Below are positions 1 through 8,608 of a stretch of DNA of 64,000 nt, piece by piece (positions within the stretch are counted from its first letter, which is position 1; each line of letters begins with the position of its first letter). The DNA is from Methanoregula sp. (GTDB lineage Archaea; Halobacteriota; Methanomicrobia; Methanomicrobiales; Methanospirillaceae). Location of the stretch: positions 1 to 64,000 of the forward strand of contig NZ_JAJRCG010000002.1 in assembly GCF_028679125.1 (NCBI RefSeq). Reading direction: 5' to 3'. The notes beneath the pieces were generated by a model. That model had not been told where the DNA came from and did not search any database. It worked only from the letters and a program-made list of their open reading frames with translations. The position numbers were made by a program, and so were the translations under genes.

Positions 1-176
1 ACCCATGCAAATTCAAAGGTGGCCTTACCCTTGGATTCAGCCTCCTTGCGGTACCCTTCAATGATGTGGGCCGGTACAGCGCCGGTCTCGAACATCATTC
101 GTCCGACGGTAGTTGACTTTCCGTGGTCGATGTGGCCGATTACGGCCAGATTCATGTGGGGCTTGTCAGATGCCAT
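1..176 (-). CDS. tuf: Translation elongation factor EF-1alpha, N-terminal part, runs off the window
   Basis: This is the N-terminal 58 residues of archaeal elongation factor 1-alpha, the GTPase that delivers aminoacyl-tRNA to the ribosome. The reading frame opens with a short lead, then the P-loop GHIDHGKST (about residues 14-22) followed by GRMMFETGA, which is typical of EF-1alpha and of the related SelB/eRF3 GTPases. The start ATG at 176 is preceded by a strong Shine-Dalgarno GGAGG (minus strand, about 184-190). Only the start of the G domain is in the window, so the remaining GTPase motifs cannot be checked. A TATA-like box lies about 80 bases upstream. Confidence 0.93.
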   Translation of the reverse strand, partial: MASDKPHMNLAVIGHIDHGKSTTVGRMMFETGAVPAHIIEGYRKEAESKGKATFEFAW

Positions 177-251
177 TTATGTAATCCTCCAAAACATTGA
201 GACTGTCCGCTTACAGTCAGTTTATGCGAGTATTACTTATATGAGACCCAA

Positions 252-266
252 CTATTTAAAATATTT
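252..266 (-). promoter_or_regulatory. TATA-box promoter for EF-1alpha
   Basis: On the minus strand an AT-only ATTTTAAATA block sits about 80 bases upstream of the EF-1alpha start. It is the only clear archaeal TATA element between the gene and the preceding plus-strand DNA. It would place the transcript start near 225-230 and give a leader of about 50 bases containing the GGAGG site. Inferred from sequence only. Confidence 0.45.
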
Positions 267-337
267 CGATTGACGGGCTTCTTTTTCCGGTGAGAACCCA
301 CACATCGGTATACTCATATTGGATCCCTAAAATATCA

Positions 338-640
338 ATGCATATGAAATCTTTGCCCTTCCAGCGTGATGAGAAAAAAAACCGGGTCACGGTCGGCTGT
401 GCAGATGGGGATGTGTCAGTATATAGTCACTGCGCGTATTGCATGCATTGCACAGGTGTACGGACTGGAAGCCGGGTTATGGCGACTCCTCAGAAGTCGG
501 CGCTCAATGATCTCAAAAGGGGAGTTGCAGCAGATGAGAACCTGATGAACGCGGCTATGATGTTCAATTCGCTCATACGGGATGGATCCGCTATTGAATG
601 TGACGACGACGCAAACAAGGGATATCAGGGTCTTTACTAA
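338..640 (+). CDS. Hypothetical small protein with a CxxCxxC cluster
   Basis: I do not recognise this roughly 100-residue protein. From about position 410 the frame uses codons typical of neighbouring genes (CTC, CGG, GAT, GGA), so it is probably coding. It contains HCAYCMHCTG near residue 30, a possible metal site, then a helical, polar C-terminus rich in Asn, Asp and Met. ATG codons at 338 and 344 are both possible starts; no Shine-Dalgarno is visible. A TATA-like GGTATACTCATA stretch at about 306-317 would suit a nearly leaderless transcript. It is divergent from EF-1alpha. It could be an orphan gene or a remnant. Confidence 0.4.
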   Translation: MHMKSLPFQRDEKKNRVTVGCADGDVSVYSHCAYCMHCTGVRTGSRVMATPQKSALNDLKRGVAADENLMNAAMMFNSLIRDGSAIECDDDANKGYQGLY

Positions 641-929
641 AAAAACGCCTGTACAAGGGTATACATTTTTCCCGGTTGATAGCGAAAACCGAAGTAACAA
701 ATTCCCGTTTTTCTGTCATTTTTTTCGTTTTTTTATAGTAATTTCAATCCGTGTTCTATTACACCTGTAGACAAATTTTCTCACTCCAATAGCCTGCATA
801 AATCGAGTAGTTTGTTTATATCTCCGAGCCACTACGGGAGAAAAAATCGATTAATGCCGGTGTATATCCAAGAGTTGGATAATTATCTATCCATTGGCAG
901 GTTTACTGATACTTTTACCTGATCCGATG

Positions 930-1640
930 TTAGATCAGCGCAATGCTTACGATTACCAACGCCCGGGTGATCTCATTTGAGGCACCGGCAACATCCCCAT
1001 TAATCCCTCCGAAGATTCGTTGGGAGATCCCGAGAAGTACTATCGGGCAGAGAAGCATGAGGAGCATTGCGGTAATTATTTTTACCGGTGCAATCGGTAA
1101 GAGAAAAAGCGGCAGGCATAGCAGGAACGAAACTGCTGGGAAAACGGGTTGCGCGAACTGGTGGAGATAACTGTGCATTCCTTCATGGAATGGTTTGCCA
1201 TATACGGTGAGAAATGCCATAGAAAATTTTGCACAGACCTCACCAATGATCAATGCGCATGCGATTGACGTGGCTTCCTGCAGTCCAGCAAACAGGAGGA
1301 GTGTCACTGCGATCCCTAGTGCGATGGCTCCGGCACCGACATTCCTGTCCGTGAGTGCCCGAATACGTTTTTCTTGATCGCCGTGCGCCATCAACCCGTC
1401 ACCCAGATCCAGCAGGCCATCGAAATGGTGAGCCCCGGTAATAAGGAGAAGAAGTGCCACCGCAACCGCAGCTGCAATAGTTGGGTTTGCGATAAAGTAT
1501 ACCGGTAGCGCAACGAATACCCCGATTACATAACCTGCAAGCGGGTAAATGTAGGAACGCCGGGCAAACGGTTCGAGATCCTGAGGTTTCCCCAAGGGTA
1601 GAACTGTTGTGAACTGGAGCAGTGACTTGATGGTCTTCAT
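930..1640 (-). CDS. cobS: Adenosylcobinamide-GDP ribazoletransferase (cobalamin synthase)
   Basis: CobS joins adenosylcobinamide-GDP to alpha-ribazole or its phosphate at the membrane, the last assembly step of the cobalamin nucleotide loop. The 236 residues are highly hydrophobic with about six membrane segments. The family signature GAHHFDGLLDLGDGLMAHG lies near residues 69-87, with the acidic DGLLDLGD core expected to bind Mg2+. The length matches the family (about 240-260). Its start overlaps the stop of the upstream gene cobZ by 4 bases, so the two are translationally coupled. The divergent cobT completes a nucleotide-loop cluster. Corrinoids are essential to methanogens for methyltransferases, which fits the setting. 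Confidence 0.93.
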   Translation of the reverse strand: MKTIKSLLQFTTVLPLGKPQDLEPFARRSYIYPLAGYVIGVFVALPVYFIANPTIAAAVAVALLLLITGAHHFDGLLDLGDGLMAHGDQEKRIRALTDRNVGAGAIALGIAVTLLLFAGLQEATSIACALIIGEVCAKFSMAFLTVYGKPFHEGMHSYLHQFAQPVFPAVSFLLCLPLFLLPIAPVKIITAMLLMLLCPIVLLGISQRIFGGINGDVAGASNEITRALVIVSIALI

Positions 1641-2071
1641 AATGATTCGCTATAGAGACGTGACGTGCAGCCGGCAATCAGTCCGGCCACCGCATCATCG
1701 AGAAATGGTCCGAGTTTTGCAAGGATGCCGGGCTTTTTCTGGTCATACCGGGTAAATTCGAACCGGGCATAGGTCCCCCCGATACACTCTGCAATCGCCA
1801 TCCCAAGGATCTCATCGCTTAAGAGAAAAATGGGATCATCAGCGATCTCAGAGTTTTTTCGTTTTGTATACAATTCATCTTCGAGCAGGATGGCCCCGAG
1901 CAGAAGGGATGCCACGTTGGGATCTCCCAGGAATTTTTGCATCTTTTTCCGAATCTCAGTTGCCGCCTGTTCATCCGGCATGCCATGGGAGACATACAGT
2001 CCCATGGCGGCAGTAACCATATCGTCAAGGGTAATGCCATGATCCAGCAGCCGTTGTTCTATCTCAAACAT
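1637..2071 (-). CDS. cobZ: Alpha-ribazole phosphatase CobZ / PgpA-like phosphatase
   Basis: This 144-residue protein resembles the PgpA-like fold that includes archaeal CobZ, which removes phosphate from alpha-ribazole-5'-phosphate or adenosylcobalamin-phosphate. The supporting sequence is the N-terminal helical part with GITLDDMVTAAMGLY, a middle ILGMAIAECIGGTYARFEFTRYD and the C-terminal PGILAKLGPFLDDAVAGLIAG. The last two match the conserved acidic and glycine-rich blocks of the family. The function is assigned mainly from context: its stop overlaps the cobS start by 4 bases and cobT is divergent. The alternative, phosphatidylglycerophosphatase A in lipid synthesis, cannot be excluded from sequence alone. 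Confidence 0.85.
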   Translation of the reverse strand: MFEIEQRLLDHGITLDDMVTAAMGLYVSHGMPDEQAATEIRKKMQKFLGDPNVASLLLGAILLEDELYTKRKNSEIADDPIFLLSDEILGMAIAECIGGTYARFEFTRYDQKKPGILAKLGPFLDDAVAGLIAGCTSRLYSESL

Positions 2072-2168
2072 ACCTTAGGAGTAGTAGGAGCGGGTGTATT
2101 ATATCGTTGTGGATTTTTCGCATCGATAGATTCAATCATTTACACCACGAATTTATAGACTGATTGTT

Positions 2169-3179
2169 ATGGCATTCCTCTCGGAAAAGCCCCCATTTAA
2201 CGTAAAAAATCCGGTTTTTTGCGGTATTCTTGCCAATACCCTGTTGTCTACAGTCCCCGGGATATCCGGCGCCGGCCCGACACCTGAAAAAACCCTGCTT
2301 ACTCCGATACTCGATGCGGAACTGATCGCAACTGGCAATGTTACCAGCCACCCGTTCAAGCCAAATACCCCAACAGGTTGTCCCACTCCATCATCCATCA
2401 CCCGGGCAATGATCGCCCTCATGGGCATTGAACCGCTGTTCGTGAATGCCGGTTTACACCAGACGCCAACGGTTCCCTGCTACGATCTCTACGGATCGGT
2501 TGGCGAAGACCCGCGGTTACGGGATGCAGTCCCCCATGCACGTATCCTTTTTAATCAGGGTGAATCACTGGGGAAATTCCTCACCCATGCCAGCGATCTC
2601 CTTGTCATCGGCGAATGTGTGCCGGGCGGAACCACTACCGCACTCTGCGTCTTGCGTGCATTAGGATATGAAGCATCCGTAAGCAGCAGTTTCATCGAGA
2701 ACCCGGTATCGATAAAAGAAGAGATCTGCTCAAAAACACTCGCACGAATCACTGCTGACAAGGTCTCTGAACCGCTCGATATTGTCCGTTACACCGGTGA
2801 TCCAATGATGCCAGTGGCAGCAGGGATGATCAAATCGTATACCGGCAATATCCTTCTTGCCGGGGGTACCCAGATGCTCTCGGTTGCAGCCCTGGCAAAG
2901 GCGATGGGAATGACACCTCCCGCGGTCGTAACCACCACATATGTTCGGGATGATCCCACCGCCAATATCGATCATATTGCCAGCCGGATTGGCGTACCTA
3001 TGTATTATGTGGACCCTGGATTCGGGACGCTCGGTCATACGGGTCTGGCACGGTACTGTATCGGCGAGGTCAAGGAAGGATTTGGAGCCGGGGGTGCAAT
3101 GTGTCTTGCGTACCTCATGGGATATTCCGAAGAAACAATCCGTGAGCGGATCCTTTCCACCGCAAAAGCCTGCAGCTGA
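2169..3179 (+). CDS. cobT: Nicotinate-nucleotide-dependent phosphoribosyltransferase, archaeal CobT family
   Basis: The 336-residue protein matches the archaeal CobT-like family (formerly UPF0284). It activates the lower-ligand base by transfer of phosphoribose from nicotinate mononucleotide, giving alpha-ribazole phosphate for cobalamin. Recognisable features are SGAGPTPEKT near residue 33, the Gly-rich GECVPGGTTTAL near residue 143, LLAGGTQMLSVAALAKAMG near residue 230, and the C-terminal GFGAGGAM. No Shine-Dalgarno is evident in front of ATG 2169, so the start is the first in-frame ATG. It is divergent from cobZ-cobS across a 97-base gap that contains a TATA-like ATTATAT stretch near 2098. 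Confidence 0.9.
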   Translation: MAFLSEKPPFNVKNPVFCGILANTLLSTVPGISGAGPTPEKTLLTPILDAELIATGNVTSHPFKPNTPTGCPTPSSITRAMIALMGIEPLFVNAGLHQTPTVPCYDLYGSVGEDPRLRDAVPHARILFNQGESLGKFLTHASDLLVIGECVPGGTTTALCVLRALGYEASVSSSFIENPVSIKEEICSKTLARITADKVSEPLDIVRYTGDPMMPVAAGMIKSYTGNILLAGGTQMLSVAALAKAMGMTPPAVVTTTYVRDDPTANIDHIASRIGVPMYYVDPGFGTLGHTGLARYCIGEVKEGFGAGGAMCLAYLMGYSEETIRERILSTAKACS

Positions 3180-3216
3180 ACAGTCTTATAGGATTCCAAG
3201 AGAAACGGGTACTGCA

Positions 3217-3777
3217 ATGCTTCCGATCTACGTTGTGAACAATTTCGGGCAATTCAATCATCTCATAAACCGGGCACTGCGGGATATTGATATCGATGCA
3301 ACACTTATCCCGAACACGACAGCTCCAGAAGAGGTTCGGAATGGTTGCCGTGGGATCATTCTTGGTGGCGGACCTGCAATCGAGCGGGCCGGAAACTGCA
3401 GCCAGTACCTCGATCTTGGATTGCCGGTTCTTGGGATCTGCCTTGGTCTGCATATAATCGCCAGGCACTTTGGCGGAGATGTGCATACGGGCCAGAGTGG
3501 GGGGTATGGGCCGGTGGATATCGAGATCTGCGAAAACGATGCTATCCTCGAAGGATACCCGGAAAAAATGAACGTCTGGGCATCCCATGCGGATGAGGTC
3601 TCTCGGATTCCCGAGGGTTTTACCCTTCTGGCCCAATCATCGATATGCAACAATGAAGCGATTGCACTTCCCGATAAGCATATTTACGGCCTCCAGTGGC
3701 ATCCGGAAGTCAGTCATACCTTTGAGGGAAAACGCGTTTTTGAAAATTTTCACCGGATTATCCTTGATAACCCATAA
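3217..3777 (+). CDS. guaAA: GMP synthase, glutaminase subunit A
   Basis: Archaeal GMP synthase is often split; this 186-residue protein is the glutamine amidotransferase subunit, which supplies ammonia to the separate ATP-pyrophosphatase subunit that converts XMP to GMP. It is a class I amidotransferase: nucleophile Cys75 in GICLG, and His162 and Glu164 in QWHPE, which complete the triad. The start at 3217 gives the usual N-terminus (LPIYVVNNFGQFNH); the frame is open far upstream, but that part has no family match and overlaps cobT. It lies 37 bases after cobT and may be read from the same transcript. The partner subunit is not in this window. Confidence 0.92.
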   Translation: MLPIYVVNNFGQFNHLINRALRDIDIDATLIPNTTAPEEVRNGCRGIILGGGPAIERAGNCSQYLDLGLPVLGICLGLHIIARHFGGDVHTGQSGGYGPVDIEICENDAILEGYPEKMNVWASHADEVSRIPEGFTLLAQSSICNNEAIALPDKHIYGLQWHPEVSHTFEGKRVFENFHRIILDNP

Positions 3778-3836
3778 ACACTTTATTCTTGTCAGTCTAC
3801 CTTTTTCATTATCAAGCACAGCAATTGGGGATGATT

Positions 3837-4862
3837 ATGGCAGATAAAATTATTACAGGTATTGCGCTTCTTACCGGGTTTCTTATTCTGATATGCCCTG
3901 CAGCAGCCGATATTAATAAAATCTCGGCAGGGAATACCGTATTTATCGGGGAACAGGGTCTCGACGTTAGTTCGATCCTCTCTTCCGGTGATCAGATCGG
4001 ATGGTGGGCATCAGGAGCATCGATTGCGGGGAGCTCCCCGGACTCTATTGTATCTGTGTCGGATGCATCGAACTTTTACGTGACACAAAGCGATTTTGCG
4101 AGCCGGACCGGGTCATGGTATGTCCTCCCGGCAAAGACAATTGCATTCATGGTTGCAGATCCCTATCTTGATCTTATAGTGGAAGATACGACAGTTGGTG
4201 TTGATGTGACCAACAAGTGGGTGCCTACTGATGATGAACTCCGGTTCAGAATAGACTCCAATCTTGTCCAGATGACCCAGAGATCCCTTGTGACTGGGGT
4301 TCCCGTTACTATCAAGGTGCGGACTCCTGATGGAGCGATCCTCTCATCACTCACTAGTAACTCCGGAGGTACGACCTCCCTTGTCAATTATAACCTTATC
4401 TCCACTCCCCAGTATACCGGTTCGATCTGGGGTACAAGCAACCGTGATACATATCTCCCGGGAACCTATACCGTCTGGGTGGAATGCAATGTCAATCAGA
4501 TGAACGATAATTACGGGCAGAGCGGTAAGACCATCAGTAGTAAAGTGACCGTCCTCAATCAGGACAGAAACCCATTGATTACTGATAAATCATATGTGAC
4601 AAATCCGACCACAGCAATCACCACCGCTACTACCAGAATCCCTGCGATTGTGACAACGAAAGAAACAACCCCGCTGCCGACAACGCTTCCCGCAACAACC
4701 ACTCTTGTACCGGAGATCCCGTCAACTGTTGAAACACTTCCTCCATCACCAGCAATAGTGGAATCAACCGTTGTACCAACCACCCATGTCCCGGGTTTTG
4801 AAGCGGGCCTTGCAATTGCAGCCGCAATCTTCGGACTGGTTCTCTACCCGAAGAGAAAATAA
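3837..4862 (+). CDS. Secreted DUF3821 surface protein with PGF-type sorting tail
   Basis: The 341-residue protein starts with a signal peptide (hydrophobic segment at residues 5-20, then AAADINK). Its first domain resembles DUF3821, common in surface proteins of Methanomicrobiales: KISAGNTVFIGEQGLDVS, GWWASGASI, SWYVLP and DVTNKWVPTDDELRFRID. A Thr/Pro/Ala-rich linker follows (about residues 245-315), as in glycosylated cell-surface spacers. The C-terminus has VPGFEAG, a hydrophobic segment and a PKRK basic end. That layout is the PGF-CTERM signal processed by archaeosortase A. GGGG at 3827-3830 favours ATG 3837; ATG 3831 is the alternative. The biochemical role is unknown. Confidence 0.82.
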   Translation: MADKIITGIALLTGFLILICPAAADINKISAGNTVFIGEQGLDVSSILSSGDQIGWWASGASIAGSSPDSIVSVSDASNFYVTQSDFASRTGSWYVLPAKTIAFMVADPYLDLIVEDTTVGVDVTNKWVPTDDELRFRIDSNLVQMTQRSLVTGVPVTIKVRTPDGAILSSLTSNSGGTTSLVNYNLISTPQYTGSIWGTSNRDTYLPGTYTVWVECNVNQMNDNYGQSGKTISSKVTVLNQDRNPLITDKSYVTNPTTAITTATTRIPAIVTTKETTPLPTTLPATTTLVPEIPSTVETLPPSPAIVESTVVPTTHVPGFEAGLAIAAAIFGLVLYPKRK

Positions 4863-4910
4863 TTTTTTCACTTCGCAACATTTTATTATCAGGATCTCCC
4901 ATTACGGTGC

Positions 4911-5417
4911 ATGAATGTTGTAACCACCGTGATCAAATCCCGCCACAGTGTCAGGAAATTTAAACCGGATTCTGTTGATGAACTGGCCATCCGGGATGCT
5001 ATCGAATGTGCAGCCTTGGCACCCACGGCCAGAAACGTTCAGCCATGGCTTTTCGGTGTGATAAAAGAGAAGCAGGTTCTGGAAAAGATAGCAGAACTTG
5101 CTGATAACGGAAGGTTCATCGCTGACTGTACCCTCTGTTTTGCGGTCTTTGGCGAGAAGAAAGAGACCTATTATCTTGAAGACTGCTGTGCGGCAACAGA
5201 GAACCTGATTCTGGCGCTTCAGGCATACGGTGTTTCATCATGCTGGGTGGCTGGCGATAAGAAAGACTATGCGGAACCGGTTCGAATCCTGCTGAATGTG
5301 CCTGATAAGTATACCCTCGTTTCTCTGGTTGCGGCGGGAACTCCCGCAGAGATCACCATTGCCCCCAAGAAGGTTCAGAAAAAGATCCAGTTCTTCGAAA
5401 CGTATGAAAAAGAATAA
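4911..5417 (+). CDS. Nitroreductase-family FMN flavoprotein
   Basis: A complete 168-residue member of the nitroreductase superfamily, FMN proteins that reduce varied substrates with NAD(P)H or other donors. The hallmarks are SRHSVRKFKPD near residue 10 for FMN phosphate binding, ALAPTARNVQPW near residue 35, DCCAATENLILALQAYGVSSCW near residue 90, and LVSLVAAGTPAE near the end. The physiological substrate cannot be told from sequence. It lies about 50 bases after the DUF3821 gene and ends before the remnant and insertion sequence described next. A second nitroreductase gene in this window (33.3-33.8 kb) is broken. Confidence 0.87.
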   Translation: MNVVTTVIKSRHSVRKFKPDSVDELAIRDAIECAALAPTARNVQPWLFGVIKEKQVLEKIAELADNGRFIADCTLCFAVFGEKKETYYLEDCCAATENLILALQAYGVSSCWVAGDKKDYAEPVRILLNVPDKYTLVSLVAAGTPAEITIAPKKVQKKIQFFETYEKE

Positions 5418-5508
5418 TCGGTAATCTTCAGGTAAATACCTTTTTTCGGGTATCGCGCGCGGTACCGTTCTTTATAATAATTCCATTCTCCTTCCGGAAG
5501 TATTATAG

Positions 5509-5670
5509 ACTCCCGAAGAGAGGGTACCAGAACTGGCAAATGCGGGTCTGTTTTCCAGACCCCAGTACTTCACTGAATTTGAGCCCGGGCTAAAGAAAAG
5601 CGAAAGATCTCAACAGGCAGTGGATGCCGGATATGGTTACTATAGGGTAAAAACTCCAGCCGGATATTAA
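5509..5670 (+). pseudogene. Possible gene remnant next to the insertion sequence
   Basis: A 53-codon frame without any start codon runs from just after a TAG at 5506 to TAA at 5668. It has coding-like composition (ELANAGLFSRPQYF, then QQAVDAGYGYYRVKTPAGY). It is not recognised. The rest of 5418-5707 shows nothing else, apart from GCGCGCGG at 5456-5463. It may be the tail of a gene disrupted during arrival of the adjacent IS, or chance. Confidence 0.25.
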
Positions 5671-6657
5671 GGTATTCTCCAGAGCCATTTTTTCAGGCAG
5701 AGTCTGCTGAAATTTTTTTGCTCTGTAGAAAACCTTAATCCAAACAAATTGTATGAATCTGTCAAGGTTAGCGAGGATGATCTTGCACGAGATTTCCTTC
5801 TTCTGGATTTGGAATATCCTGGATTTCAGATCGGCTCCGAACCTACGCTTCAGAATAGAGAACTTAGTTTCAACCAGGAAACGTTTTCGATACCGCTCAA
5901 CATCGAAATTATCCGTCATCTTCTTTCGATATTTCCCCCATACATTCTTGGAATACTGATGGGAACGAGCGGGAATGATCGAATTTGCCTTTAGAGTTTC
6001 ACGGATAAACCGGTGCATTTTCTCTGAGTCGTAACCCCGGTCCATGAGATAGCATTCAGATTTAAGGAGTCTATGGCATTCTTTGAGAAGGGAGAATGCG
6101 TGTCGTGAATCATGAACCCTGCTTTTTGAGATCCTTAATCCAGTGATAACCTGCTGATCAACATCGATAGAAATTGTGGTTTTCAGGAAATGTTTTCGGA
6201 TCTTACCGGTTCTTTCAGAGTAATAATGGCTGCAGTATCCGCTGGTAAACCTGGATGAATCGATGGCAGTAATCGAGATTCTATCGTCAGGGAAATAGAA
6301 TATTTTCAGGGTGCTCTTCAGGAGAAGATTGAAGTAGATGGGTTTGATCCGGCTGAAAAATTTCTGGAGTGTTGTGAAGTGAGGGATGGTTTTGAGTCCT
6401 AAAGCGTCTCGGATTCGATCCATCTCTTCGAGGTTACTAACAACCGTCCGGTAATCTTCCTTCCGGGATTCTTTGAACAACAGGATTGTCAGAAGTTGAT
6501 GCTGGGTATAATCTCTCCTCGAATATTTACTGGAATACCGTGGCAGATGAGTCGAGCGTACCAATGAGATGGCATATTCAATAAACCTGATAAACCGTCC
6601 AGACGATCTCTTATTTGTCCCCTTACAACTTGACGACACATCAGAGTAAGGAGACAA
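5590..6657 (-). CDS. IS5-type DDE transposase reading through its left inverted repeat
   Basis: The DDE transposase carries out cut-and-paste transposition of the surrounding element. The DDE residues are visible as Asp133 (ITAIDSSRF), Asp206 (LMDRGYDSEK) and Glu263 (VETKFSILKRRFG), with the YREK-like spacing of IS4/IS5-group enzymes. The N-terminus has a helical IS5-like region with a QLLTILLFKES motif. The frame does not stop inside the element: residues about 310-317 are encoded by the left inverted repeat and about 38 more by flanking host DNA, so the C-terminus is host-derived. The left repeat has seven T in its run against six in the right one, which changes the frame relative to an exact copy. 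The core looks intact, and activity is possible but untested. Confidence 0.85.
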   Translation of the reverse strand: MSPYSDVSSSCKGTNKRSSGRFIRFIEYAISLVRSTHLPRYSSKYSRRDYTQHQLLTILLFKESRKEDYRTVVSNLEEMDRIRDALGLKTIPHFTTLQKFFSRIKPIYFNLLLKSTLKIFYFPDDRISITAIDSSRFTSGYCSHYYSERTGKIRKHFLKTTISIDVDQQVITGLRISKSRVHDSRHAFSLLKECHRLLKSECYLMDRGYDSEKMHRFIRETLKANSIIPARSHQYSKNVWGKYRKKMTDNFDVERYRKRFLVETKFSILKRRFGADLKSRIFQIQKKEISCKIILANLDRFIQFVWIKVFYRAKKFQQTLPEKMALENTLISGWSFYPIVTISGIHCLLRSFAFL

Positions 6658-6733
6658 TATACTTTAGATCTTTCGGTCGATCTCTTTCTTCTTCTCCCTC
6701 GTTGAAATCATTTCTACAGAGCAAAAAATTTCA
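5708..6733 (-). mobile_element. IS5-family insertion sequence, about 1.03 kb
   Basis: The element is bounded by near-perfect terminal inverted repeats. The left end is 5708-5731 (TGAAATTTTTTTGCTCTG then TAGAAA) and the right end is 6711-6733, the reverse complement with one fewer T. It contains one transposase gene on the minus strand. I see no convincing target-site duplication at the two borders (left ...GTCTGC, right ATCGCG...), so the exact ends may differ by a few bases or the duplication has decayed. Confidence 0.8.
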
Positions 6734-7292
6734 ATCGCGATCATGAGGTGTCAGTTGATGAGGCGATTATCGGATAATTATCCGACAAAATGCATGTACA
6801 AGCGATAAAATTTTTAATTTGCCGGCGTGAGATGGTTTGCCGATCAATCAGACCCTGCCTGAAAAATTTTGAGCAGGGGGTGAGGGGGTGGTTGAAAATT
6901 GTTTGCCGGAGATCGATCGCGATGCTGATAATGGTGTAAATATTCGTTCAGGTTTTTGGCAGGTAATGTACACAGCCAAGATTCACAAAGATATTATGAG
7001 AGAAGTACTGCGACCCATCAAAAGATATTTTTTTCAGGAATTCCCGGGGGATGGTACCCCACACAGGACCTTGAGAGGAACCCCCTTATTCATCTCATCC
7101 TCATTGGGCAGTTCCCCCTTTAATTGGACGAGTCTGTGGGGTCCTTCTCAAGGTGGCATTATCTGAACTGGATTTGTGTAAGTAATTCCGATACTGGTAG
7201 TACCTCTTTTCATATTTTATGGTGACTTAATAATCCGTGTCTCCCGGTTTTACCGGCTCTGGGAATTATTAAGCATTCGGCAAATCAGATCA
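6734..7292. other. Intergenic region, no convincing gene
   Basis: The 560 bases between the IS and the HPS-RraA gene hold only short frames with poor composition. Visible structure is limited to a purine-rich GGGGGTGAGGGGGTGG run near 6875-6890 and the long imperfect hairpin listed at 7069-7153. Confidence 0.5.
7069..7153. repeat. Long imperfect inverted repeat
   Basis: CCTTGAGAGGAACCCC (7069-7084) pairs with GGGGTCCTTCTCAAGG (7138-7153) with one bulge and near-complete complementarity; a loop of about 50 bases separates the arms. Nearby 7052-7061 also carries ACCCCACACA. It has no T-run, so it is not a simple terminator. It could be a transcript structure or the end of a small mobile element. 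Confidence 0.5.
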
Positions 7293-8585
7293 ATGATCAT
7301 GAAACATGCGATCCTCCAGGTGGCTCTGGATCTCCTTGATCTGGATCGTGCATTACAGATCGCACGTGAATCTGTTGATGGCGGTGCCGACTGGATTGAA
7401 GCCGGCACTCCTCTCATCAAGAGCGAAGGGATGCATGCTATCCGGTCACTGCGCCAGCATTTCCCGAAATCTGTCATCGTTGCAGACATGAAGGTGGCCG
7501 ATACCGGTGCGCTGGAAGTGGAGATGGCAGCAAAAGCCGGTGCCAATGTCATTTGTATCCTTGCTGATGCAGACGATGCGGTCATATCTGAATCTGTCCG
7601 GGCTGCACAACTCTACGGTGTACGTATCATGGCTGACCTGATCAATGTCCCGGATCCGCTCACCCGTGCGAAAGAACTGGAATCGTTCGGTGTCCACATC
7701 ATCTGTGCCCACGTGGGCATCGATCAACAGATGACCGGAAAAGATTCAATGGACCTCCTGACAACTCTGTCGGGTCAGATCCGTATCCCCATTGCAGTCG
7801 CCGGTGGAATCGATGCTTCGGGTGCCGGAGAAGCTGTCCGGTGCGGTGCCGAAATTGTGATTGTTGGTGGAAATATTGTCCGTTCAGGAGATGTAACCGG
7901 ATCAACGAAAAAGATCCGTTCCGGCATGAACTCGCGCTCACGGAAGTCATCGCGGAAAAAAACCGTGGACGAGGAGACCCGGGAAATCCTCCTCCAGGTA
8001 TCGGCACCTAATGTTACCGATGCAATGCACCGCAAAGGGGCAATGACCGGCATTGTCTCGATATGCGGCAACGTGAAACTGGTGGGCAGGGCAGTCACGG
8101 TCCAGACCTTTGCCGGGGACTGGGCAAAACCTGTTGAGGCAATTGATGTGGCCGTCAAGGGCGATGTTATTGTCATCAACAATGCCGGTGGCGTTCATGT
8201 TGCCCCATGGGGTGAACTGGCCACGTTAAGCTGCGTGAAGAACGGGGTTGAAGGGGTTGTTATCGATGGCGCGGTCCGGGATGTTGATGATATTCGTGCA
8301 TTAAAATATCCTCTTTTTGCAAAGGCAACGGTGCCCAACGCCGGGGAACCCAAAGGAATGGGGGAGATTAATGCAGAGATCCAGTGCTGCGGACAATATG
8401 TGCGGCCAGGTGACTGGATTATAGGGGACGAGAGCGGTGTAGTGGTCATTCCGGCGGAACGGGCGTATGAGATTGCCCGACGGGCGCTTGAGATCCGGAA
8501 GACCGAGGAGCGTATCCGGGAAGAGATCCAGCGGGGAAGCACGCTGGCAAAAGTCGGGTACCTGGAGAAGTGGGAGAAGAAATAA
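7293..8585 (+). CDS. Bifunctional 3-hexulose-6-phosphate synthase / RraA-like protein
   Basis: A 430-residue fusion known from methanogens. Residues 1 to about 210 form a hexulose-phosphate synthase of the OMP decarboxylase barrel: LQVALDLLDLDRAL, GTPLIKSEG, VIVADMKVADTGALEVEMA with the catalytic Asp-x-Lys-x-x-Asp, and VAGGIDASGAGEAV with the phosphate loop. It interconverts ribulose 5-phosphate plus formaldehyde with hexulose 6-phosphate, which archaea use to make pentoses. Residues about 225-430 resemble RraA / aldolase-type proteins: VSAPNVTDAMHRKG, VVINNAGGVHVAPWGELA and GVVIDGAVRDVDDI. A second ATG lies at 7299. The partner isomerase (PHI) is not next to it. Confidence 0.92.
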   Translation: MIMKHAILQVALDLLDLDRALQIARESVDGGADWIEAGTPLIKSEGMHAIRSLRQHFPKSVIVADMKVADTGALEVEMAAKAGANVICILADADDAVISESVRAAQLYGVRIMADLINVPDPLTRAKELESFGVHIICAHVGIDQQMTGKDSMDLLTTLSGQIRIPIAVAGGIDASGAGEAVRCGAEIVIVGGNIVRSGDVTGSTKKIRSGMNSRSRKSSRKKTVDEETREILLQVSAPNVTDAMHRKGAMTGIVSICGNVKLVGRAVTVQTFAGDWAKPVEAIDVAVKGDVIVINNAGGVHVAPWGELATLSCVKNGVEGVVIDGAVRDVDDIRALKYPLFAKATVPNAGEPKGMGEINAEIQCCGQYVRPGDWIIGDESGVVVIPAERAYEIARRALEIRKTEERIREEIQRGSTLAKVGYLEKWEKK

Positions 8586-8608
8586 TTAAAAGGGATAAAT
8601 CGGTTTTT

